In this document: piece after piece, positions 7,128-13,428 of the stretch
Numbering within the stretch: position 1 is the first letter of the stretch
Layout: each line of letters opens with the position of its first letter
Origin: a virus
Strand: one strand, 5' to 3'
Virus record (IMG/VR): IMGVR_UViG_3300005747_000293
Coordinates: 1-21,103 of that record
DNA: 21,103 bases
Position numbers and translations under genes: made by a program
The notes under the pieces: model-generated
What the model saw: only the letters and a program-made list of their open reading frames with translations
Told to the model about the DNA's origin: nothing
Database searches by the model: none

Positions 7128-8845
7128 TGCAAAGTTTAACAGACCTTAACACTAGAGCCGCACAAACTGTAACATTTACTGAAAACAGAGGTACAAATGT
7201 TATCTTTGATAGAGCAGCTGGTAAAACTTATAGTTTTACAGAAACTACGTTAAGTTTTAATTTACTAGTTGGTGCTAACATTACAGAAATTATTAACCCT
7301 ACACTTGCTAATGTACGGTACAAAATTAACATAGGTACAACACAAGTTTCTTTAAATTTTGGTACATTACCAAGTGGTGTAACAGTAAGTCAAACTGGTA
7401 CAATTTATACAGTATTTGGTATTGACAGTATTAGTGATTGGGAAGCTGTCAAACAACCTACAGTAACAATTGACGCGGCATTTGCTGGCACGTTTAGTTA
7501 CGATGCCTCAATAGTGTATAACACAGATACTACAGCAGACAATGAATTTCAATGGAACGTAGGAATTTATGCTCCAGATGCTCTATTAGAGAGCCAATTT
7601 GCTATTACTGGTAATGGTACATCTATAAGAAATTCAGGCGCTACATTAGTAGCTTTAACTTCTATAGAGGCTACTCCAACACCGCCAATTGAAATTTCGC
7701 CAGCATCGCTGTCAAGTGCATTCTCAATTACAGCAACTGGTATACTAGTTACATTTGGTAGTGCAAACATATCAGCATCTAGTACATTAAGTGCATCAGG
7801 TGATAGGTTAAGAATTTCTGGTAGTTCAATGTCAGTTAACACTAGTATTAGTGCTATAGCATCACAAGTACATCAAGGAACTAGTAATTTAACTTCTTCA
7901 GCTTCTATAACTTGTTCTTTAGAACAATCAGGAATGGTGTTTACACAAACTGGTGTTAGTAACGGCGGAACTTTCTATTATAAAGGCGACGGTACATCAA
8001 ACACATTTGACGTAACTTGGACAGATTTAAATACTGGAACATCTGAAACAAGAAGTGTTTCAACTATTTCAACCAGCTATGAGCCAGCTTCGCCTGCAAC
8101 ATTGTCAGCTTCTAACATTGAAATTAGTATAGAAAATACTCCTCGTATGTTAGGATTTAGACACAATATAGATTTAGACACAGGTACGGCAGATAATTTA
8201 CAATCAATAAAAACATTTGGACATTATATTGAAGAATTTGAAATTAGTGGTACTACTAATTTTACAGTTCCAACAAATATTCCTACAAGTGTTACAAGTT
8301 TGCGTAGAGCTTTTACTAATTGTAGTGCGTTTAATGATTCTGCCTTACAAAATTGGAGCACAGGCAATGTTACTAGAATGGATGAAATGTTTTTAAGTAC
8401 ATCTTTTAACCAAGATATTGACAGTTGGAATACAAGCAATGTTACTAGAATGGATGGTATGTTTAAAAACAACGAATCGTTCAATCAATACATAGGAAGT
8501 TGGGATACAAGCAGTGTAACAACTATGAAAGAAATGTTTAGATGTAGTACAGCAGCTGGCGGTCTTTTTAACCAAGATATTGACAGTTGGGATACAAGCA
8601 GTGTAACAGATATGTATGCAATGTTCTTAAATCAAAATGATTTTAATCAGGATATAAGCAGTTGGGATACAAGTTTAGTTACAGATATGGAACTTATGTT
8701 TGGAACAGTAGGAACTGGTAGTTTTGACCAAAATATTAGTAGTTGGTGTGTTGAATTAATTTCAACAAAACCAGCAAATTTTGACACCAATCAACCTGTA
8801 ACTTGGACAACAGCTGAAAAACCAAATTGGGGTGTAACTTGTTAG
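7127..8845 (+). CDS. Tail tip hub, middle part with large adhesive insert (Ig-like and BspA-type repeats)
   Basis: 572 residues. The first 20 ([20 protein letters not shown]) read like continuation of the J-like hub left off by the previous gene. Then come beta-sandwich-like sequence (about 20-190), four 20-residue repeats (about 192-269), another beta-rich part (about 270-390) and six BspA-type repeats (about 392-540) of the form MF-FNQDI-W-TS-VT-M. The protein ends with a Cys and tandem stops TAG TAA. BspA-type repeats are known in bacterial surface proteins that bind host matrix, so a receptor-binding role is likely. Start overlaps the previous stop; CGGAG lies upstream. It is placed in the loop that in relatives joins two hub strands. 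Confidence 0.6.
   Translation: MQSLTDLNTRAAQTVTFTENRGTNVIFDRAAGKTYSFTETTLSFNLLVGANITEIINPTLANVRYKINIGTTQVSLNFGTLPSGVTVSQTGTIYTVFGIDSISDWEAVKQPTVTIDAAFAGTFSYDASIVYNTDTTADNEFQWNVGIYAPDALLESQFAITGNGTSIRNSGATLVALTSIEATPTPPIEISPASLSSAFSITATGILVTFGSANISASSTLSASGDRLRISGSSMSVNTSISAIASQVHQGTSNLTSSASITCSLEQSGMVFTQTGVSNGGTFYYKGDGTSNTFDVTWTDLNTGTSETRSVSTISTSYEPASPATLSASNIEISIENTPRMLGFRHNIDLDTGTADNLQSIKTFGHYIEEFEISGTTNFTVPTNIPTSVTSLRRAFTNCSAFNDSALQNWSTGNVTRMDEMFLSTSFNQDIDSWNTSNVTRMDGMFKNNESFNQYIGSWDTSSVTTMKEMFRCSTAAGGLFNQDIDSWDTSSVTDMYAMFLNQNDFNQDISSWDTSLVTDMELMFGTVGTGSFDQNISSWCVELISTKPANFDTNQPVTWTTAEKPNWGVTC
7700..7933 (+). repeat. Four copies of a 20-residue beta repeat in the hub insert
   Basis: Units of 20, 20, 19 and 19 residues with alternating hydrophobic positions and the core L-x-S-A-F, for example [20 protein letters not shown]. 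The core matches the repeats of the 921-residue fibre at 13429 (for example GSADLDSAFTISADADVLKD), so the two proteins share one repeat family. Confidence 0.65.
8300..8749 (+). repeat. Six BspA-type (DUF285) repeats of about 25 residues
   Basis: The units run from [19 protein letters not shown] to [10 protein letters not shown]. The conserved frame is MF, then F-N-Q-D-I, then W-(D/N)-T-S-x-V-T-x-M. Copies 2 and 4 share the hexa-codon stretch for FNQDIDSW, which also shows as near-identical DNA. The family forms leucine-rich-repeat-like solenoids on cell surfaces. Confidence 0.85.
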
Positions 8846-8858
8846 TAAGGATAGATAG

Positions 8859-10691
8859 ATGGCTACAATAAACAATTATGAAATAAACGGTGTAATAGAT
8901 ACTAGTAATAATGTTTTTGACAATATAGAATTGCTTGCAATTAGTAGCGGTTGTTTTGTCACTTGGGACGCAAGTGAAGGCAAGTGGAGTGTTGTAATTA
9001 ACCAAGCTGGTTCAAGCATTTTTACATTTAACGATTCAAATATACTAGGACCTATCACAGTAGGCACAAGCGGTATAAACGATCTATACAATTCAGTAGA
9101 AGTACAATACCCGCACAAAGATTTGAGAGACACAGTTGATTATCTAACTGTAAGTGTAGATTCAGCTGATAGATTTAACAATGAACTAGACAACGCACTA
9201 CAAATTAATTTGTCAACAGTTAATGAGCCTATACAAGCACAATACATTGCCACACAAGAATTAAAACAAAACAGAATTGACAAGGTAATTGAATTCAAAA
9301 CAGACTTTCAAGGCAATGGCCTAAAAGCAGGAGATATTGTTGCTGTAACAAATTCTGCATTGTCTTTTAACGCAAAAGAATTTAGAATTATACAAATTAA
9401 TGAACAAGACACAGATGAAGGTAGTATAGTACTAAGCATTACAGCGGCAGAATATTCAGCTGATGTGTACAACATTACAGGTTTAACTTACGATTTAAGA
9501 ACTAAAAACACAGGCATACCTAGTAAAATTGTAAACGAAGAAATAGAAGCATTAGACGATGAAGATGCAGGTGCAAGTATTGGACGTTTGTTGTTGGCAA
9601 ACGCGGCCGCAAAAGTATTCAATGGTTTGTTAGGCAGTTTGTTTGGTGATCCGTCAGCAGATGGCGCACTTACAGAACAACAGCAAAAAGAAGCTGAAGA
9701 TCAGACAGCATTCTTAAACGGTATAAAGAAACCACCACTTACACACTCCGCGAGTACATCAGCAATCTGTGAAGGTGGCTCAGTAACAATTAACTTTACA
9801 GATGATTGTGAAACTTGTTATTTTGATGTACCAGACTATGATTATGATTACACAATAACAGGCATAGATGCCGCAGACATTAGCATACCTCTAACAGGAA
9901 CAGTATCAGTTACAGGTGGCTCAGGCAGCATAACATTTGACACAACCATAGACGGAGATGCATACGAAACACTTACATTTAGTTGTGGTGAAAACACAAG
10001 TGATATTGTTATACAATCAGCAAAAGCATACAGCTATGATACTATTAGTGCTTCACCTGCAAGTATAACAGAAGGCGATTCAACAACTGTAACAGTTAAC
10101 GCAACTGGTATTACTGATGGTACAACTAAACCTTATACAATTGGTGGAAGTGCAAGTGGCAAAGTTACAAGCCCAGCACTCACAGGCACAGTTACATTTA
10201 ATAGTGGATCAGCTAGTCTTACTATAGATACAAACAATGATAGTGTATACACAGGCGGTCAAAGTTTAGATATTGAAATAGAACCAGGATATGAAAACCC
10301 TTGTGCTCTAGCAGATGCTAGAACTGTAAGTGTTAGTGTTGCAGATGATGAAAGTGCTCCTGTACCAGACAACACTTGCGAAACGGTATCTGTTCCAGTT
10401 GCGTTCTGTGGTAGTTACGATGCTACTACTAACTATCTAACAGGTTTAACTGTAGTACGCACAATGACATTTGCACTAGCAAGCACTGGTGGAACCGCAG
10501 TACCTTCAGCAGTAAGTGTCACAGGTGGGGGAACAAGTGGCGCGGCAATTGTGGTTGATTCAACAGTTAATGTTGACACAACTAGTGGACAAAGTGGCAT
10601 TGATGTAAACGTTATTACAAGTTTTGATAGTCCAACACAATACCCTAACACAAGAATAACAGGCACAACAGCTACTATTAGAGGCTATTAA
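8859..10691 (+). CDS. Tail tip hub, third part with C-terminal Ig/Calx-beta-like region
   Basis: 610 residues. The N-terminal 210 residues are clear J-like hub sequence: YEINGVIDTSNNVFDNIELL, SSGCFVTWDASEGKWSVVIN, FNDSNILGPITV, LYNSVEVQYPHKDLRDTVDY, ELKQNRIDKVIEFKTDF, FRIIQINEQDTDEGSIVLS. A charged/helical linker follows (about 225-290). The C-terminal half is Thr/Ser/Gly-rich with Cys and Asp pairs (ICEGGSVTINFTDDCETC, SPASITEGDSTTVTV), like Ig-like or Calx-beta adhesin domains in marine phage tail proteins. It has its own ribosome site (AAGGA 8 bases from ATG). Together with the two genes before, it should form the host-recognition tip. Confidence 0.75.
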   Translation: MATINNYEINGVIDTSNNVFDNIELLAISSGCFVTWDASEGKWSVVINQAGSSIFTFNDSNILGPITVGTSGINDLYNSVEVQYPHKDLRDTVDYLTVSVDSADRFNNELDNALQINLSTVNEPIQAQYIATQELKQNRIDKVIEFKTDFQGNGLKAGDIVAVTNSALSFNAKEFRIIQINEQDTDEGSIVLSITAAEYSADVYNITGLTYDLRTKNTGIPSKIVNEEIEALDDEDAGASIGRLLLANAAAKVFNGLLGSLFGDPSADGALTEQQQKEAEDQTAFLNGIKKPPLTHSASTSAICEGGSVTINFTDDCETCYFDVPDYDYDYTITGIDAADISIPLTGTVSVTGGSGSITFDTTIDGDAYETLTFSCGENTSDIVIQSAKAYSYDTISASPASITEGDSTTVTVNATGITDGTTKPYTIGGSASGKVTSPALTGTVTFNSGSASLTIDTNNDSVYTGGQSLDIEIEPGYENPCALADARTVSVSVADDESAPVPDNTCETVSVPVAFCGSYDATTNYLTGLTVVRTMTFALASTGGTAVPSAVSVTGGGTSGAAIVVDSTVNVDTTSGQSGIDVNVITSFDSPTQYPNTRITGTTATIRGY

Positions 10692-10711
10692 TCTTTTTCT
10701 ACCTTTTTTTG

Positions 10712-10731
10712 CCTTTTTTTAAGGTTTTTTT
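10712..10731 (+). terminator. Weak intrinsic terminator in a poly-T tract
   Basis: CCTT at 10712-10715 can pair with AAGG at 10721-10724 around a T-rich loop, followed by TTTTTTT. The short stem is preceded by two further runs of T. This is the only terminator-like signal between the hub genes and the late-type box at 10742; efficiency may be low. Confidence 0.4.
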
Positions 10732-10741
10732 AGGTTTGATA

Positions 10742-10749
10742 CTAAATAC
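10742..10749 (+). promoter_or_regulatory. Late-type promoter box CTAAATAC
   Basis: An identical octamer to that at 2012-2019, again just after a terminator. The predicted start is 10754, giving a leader of about 64 bases with AAGGAG before the ATG at 10818. It would drive the small virion gene at 10818. Confidence 0.55.
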
Positions 10750-10817
10750 ATATAACAGACAGCACAAGAGGTTGTTTGTAAATTAAAAAAAGCAGACGAC
10801 TTTATAAGGAGAACATT

Positions 10818-11210
10818 ATGTCAGCAGCAAGCGATTATTTAGAATTAGAAGTCCTAGACCACGTACTAGGCAACGGTGCATACACACCAGCAACAAACCT
10901 ATACTTAGGTTTATGGACAGCAGATGACGGCCTAGAAGCAGGCACACTAACATCTGAAGTTTCAGGTGGTTCATATGCACGTGAAGTTATTACATTTGAT
11001 GCAGCAGCCTCTGGTTCATCCAGCAACACAGGAACTGTAACTTTTACTACAGCAACAGGTAACTGGGGTACAATTACTCACGTTGCGGTAATGGACGCAC
11101 TTACAACAGGAAACGTATTGTTCCACGGTGCAGTTACAACTTCTAAGACTATTGAAACAGGTGATACATTCCAAGTTTCAGCAGGCAACTTGACTATCAG
11201 CCTAGCTTAA
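10818..11210 (+). CDS. Small virion protein (Gp80-like / fibre-associated), likely high copy
   Basis: 130 residues with the features of a small structural protein common in marine phages: an N-terminal helix (YLELEVLDHVLGNGAYTPAT), a LYLGLWTADDG strand, SYAREVITFDAA, a TGNWGTITHVAVMDALTTG segment and a GDTFQVSAGNLTISLA end. Exact location in the virion is not established by the sequence; fibre-associated or decoration roles are possible. It has an excellent ribosome site (AAGGAG), its own late-type box and a strong terminator, so it is a single-gene unit probably made in large amounts. Translation ends at four consecutive in-frame stops (TAA TAA TAG TGA). Confidence 0.65.
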   Translation: MSAASDYLELEVLDHVLGNGAYTPATNLYLGLWTADDGLEAGTLTSEVSGGSYAREVITFDAAASGSSSNTGTVTFTTATGNWGTITHVAVMDALTTGNVLFHGAVTTSKTIETGDTFQVSAGNLTISLA

Positions 11211-11217
11211 TAATAGT

Positions 11218-11251
11218 GAGGGTGTCCTAGACAAAAGGGGCACCCTCTTTT
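11218..11251 (+). terminator. Strong intrinsic terminator after the small virion gene
   Basis: GAGGGTGTCC at 11218-11227 pairs with GGGCACCCTC at 11238-11247 (10 bp including one G-T pair) around a 10-base loop and runs into TTTT. The stem begins inside the run of tandem stop codons. No late-type box follows, so downstream fibre genes may depend on read-through. Confidence 0.8.
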
Positions 11252-11272
11252 AACTTAGAAGGAGAGGCAACT

Positions 11273-11995
11273 ATGTCAACAATAGTATTAAGAAATACCA
11301 AAGGCTCAGCCCTAACATTTGCAGAGGGCGATGCCAACTTTACAAATTTAAACACAGACAAATTAGAAAACATCAACAGTGAATCAATTGGTGATTTAAG
11401 TGATGTTGACATATCGTCTAACACAAACGGTAATGTGCTTACTTACAATTCAGGCACATCAAGTTTAGAATTACAAGCACCAGCAGCTGGTGGAGCTTCA
11501 CAACTTAATGAACTAAGTGACATTGATGCAAGTCTTGCACCCAGCGACGGACAAATACTTGTTTTTGACAGTAGTGCATCTGTTTTTAACGCACAAGATC
11601 CAGCAGCCAGTGGAATTGCAAATGTAGTAGATGACACTACACCACAACTAGGTGGTGACTTAGATGCACAAGGTAACAAAGTACAAAACCCAGTTTTAGA
11701 AGATTACGCTGAAACAATACACACAATAGGATCAAATGATTCGCCAAGTATTAGTGTATCAAACGGTAACGTGCAAACAGTAACAATTACAAGTGGACTT
11801 GCATTGCCAGCATTTAGTGATGCCGCAACAGGACAAAGTGTAACACTATTAGTAGACGGAACAGGAAGTGCAACAGGCACAGCTAATCATATTTTTGCAG
11901 GTGGTAATAAAACATTAACAAACCAAAGTGTTGTTAGTATCTTTTATGATGGAACAGACTACTATACATCAATAGCAACAGACTTCCAAGCATAA
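11273..11995 (+). CDS. Fibre-type virion protein
   Basis: 240 residues. It opens with STIVLRNTKGSALTFAEGD and ANFTNLNTDK, an N-terminal tag common to fibre proteins of marine phages. Two LSDVDI / LSDIDA repeats, a spacer with DDTTPQLGGDLDAQGNKV, and a compact beta-rich C-terminal domain (residues about 145-240, ending SIFYDGTDYYTSIATDFQA) follow. The C-terminal part resembles domains that trimerise at the tip or decorate fibres. AAGGAGAGG lies just upstream of the ATG. It is the first of a run of fibre genes; whether it contacts the host or another fibre is not visible. Confidence 0.6.
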   Translation: MSTIVLRNTKGSALTFAEGDANFTNLNTDKLENINSESIGDLSDVDISSNTNGNVLTYNSGTSSLELQAPAAGGASQLNELSDIDASLAPSDGQILVFDSSASVFNAQDPAASGIANVVDDTTPQLGGDLDAQGNKVQNPVLEDYAETIHTIGSNDSPSISVSNGNVQTVTITSGLALPAFSDAATGQSVTLLVDGTGSATGTANHIFAGGNKTLTNQSVVSIFYDGTDYYTSIATDFQA

Positions 11996-12005
11996 GGAGA
12001 TATAG

Positions 12006-13418
12006 ATGCCTTTAGGAGCAAGTAGACTAAGTTTTTTAGCACATCAAATAGCGGCGGCCGCTACTGGTAGAACAGCAATTGATTTTGATACCATAAATGC
12101 ACAAAGTGAACTTGACACAGCACAGAAGAAGTTTGGAACAAGTTCTAGTAAACACTCAGGAAACGGTTCACTGATAAGATATACAGGATCAAACGCAGGT
12201 CCTTTCTATCAAAGAGGTGGTCCTATGACTATTGAATGTTTTGTAAAAATTAACAGTGATACGGGAAGCGCCACTAAGGGTCTTGTGACACTGGGAACTA
12301 ATAACGCCACCGTAGTAAGAGCTTGTTCACTGATGTGGAGAAACTACGATAGAAAATTCCAAGCAGTTTACTATCCACAGTATGATTCAGGCAACCAAAA
12401 AATAGTTTGGAGTGGCACAGGAATGAGTGCTGTTTCGTTGCCAAGTGGATTTATTCACTTTGCAATGGCTTGGGATGGTTCCCAATTTAGTGTTTGGGTT
12501 GATGGCACAAGATATCACAATGTAGCTCTAACAAGTTCAACAGGAACAATTGGCACAAACGGTAATTTAGATATTAGTAACGGATTTAATGTTACTGACG
12601 ATGGGTGGATTGACGAAGTGAGAATATCTAGTAGAGATAGATACGGTGTAGGAAACTCCACCATAACCGTTCCTACAGCAGCATTTATAAATGACAATGA
12701 CACACTTGCACTTCATCACTTTAATGGTGCAGATGGTGCACAATCAGGTGTTGGATTTGAAGATGACACAGTTATTCCACAAAGAACAGCTATTAGTGTA
12801 ACAGCAAGCGGAAATGCACAAGTAGACACAGCACAACAATATTTTGGCACTGGTAGTGCTCAGTTTGATGGCAACAATGATTATCTAACAACAGCACAAT
12901 CAAGTAACTTTACTTTTGCAACAGACTTTACTATAGAAGGTTTTGCAAGAAGCGCAAGCATAGGAACTATTATATCTAACAGAACAGTAGATGCAACAGG
13001 GTTTGATGTAGGCACCTTAACATTAGAACGCCAAAGTAATGATACGTTACAATTAAATCTTAAGGATAGTGCTAATATTATTTCAAGTGCAACCAGTGAC
13101 AATACTTGGTTCCACTGGGCAATAGTAAGATCAAGTGGAACAATTACATTGTATCTTGATGGCACAAGTCAAGGCACAAGTTCAAACACTGTTACAATTG
13201 GTAGTGGAAGTCATAATCAATTGCAGTTTGGATGTTTAGGTAATGCAGTTGGAGATTACAATGGATACATTGATGAAGTCCGCGTATCAACAGTAGCAAG
13301 ATATACAGGTGCATTTACTCCAACAGCAAGTGCATTTACAAACGACTATGACACAGTACTGTTGTTACATATGGATGGTGCAGATGCATCAACTACATTT
13401 GACGATGACAACAGTTAA
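12006..13418 (+). CDS. Virion lectin-like protein with two LamG/concanavalin-type domains
   Basis: 470 residues. A short N-terminus (PLGASRLSFLAHQ) is followed by two tandem LamG-like domains, about residues 30-250 and 265-465. Both share xxDTAQxxFGT near the start, a W-based strand (FAMAWDGSQFSVWVDGT; WAIVRSSGTITLYLDGT) and an ending of IDEVR-S, then P-T-x-AF-ND-DT and a HF-GADG-type close. LamG folds bind carbohydrates or proteins, so a role in adsorption to host surface glycans is likely. AAGGAGA lies before the ATG. The stop is 10 bases before the next gene's TTG. The two domains are diverged copies, so duplication is old. Confidence 0.75.
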   Translation: MPLGASRLSFLAHQIAAAATGRTAIDFDTINAQSELDTAQKKFGTSSSKHSGNGSLIRYTGSNAGPFYQRGGPMTIECFVKINSDTGSATKGLVTLGTNNATVVRACSLMWRNYDRKFQAVYYPQYDSGNQKIVWSGTGMSAVSLPSGFIHFAMAWDGSQFSVWVDGTRYHNVALTSSTGTIGTNGNLDISNGFNVTDDGWIDEVRISSRDRYGVGNSTITVPTAAFINDNDTLALHHFNGADGAQSGVGFEDDTVIPQRTAISVTASGNAQVDTAQQYFGTGSAQFDGNNDYLTTAQSSNFTFATDFTIEGFARSASIGTIISNRTVDATGFDVGTLTLERQSNDTLQLNLKDSANIISSATSDNTWFHWAIVRSSGTITLYLDGTSQGTSSNTVTIGSGSHNQLQFGCLGNAVGDYNGYIDEVRVSTVARYTGAFTPTASAFTNDYDTVLLLHMDGADASTTFDDDNS

Positions 13419-13428
13419 GGAGTAACCA

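Noticed and set aside
9603-12061. Two GCGGCCGC octamers (9603 and 12054) in AT-rich DNA
   Set aside because: Both encode Ala runs, and no regulatory context repeats around them.
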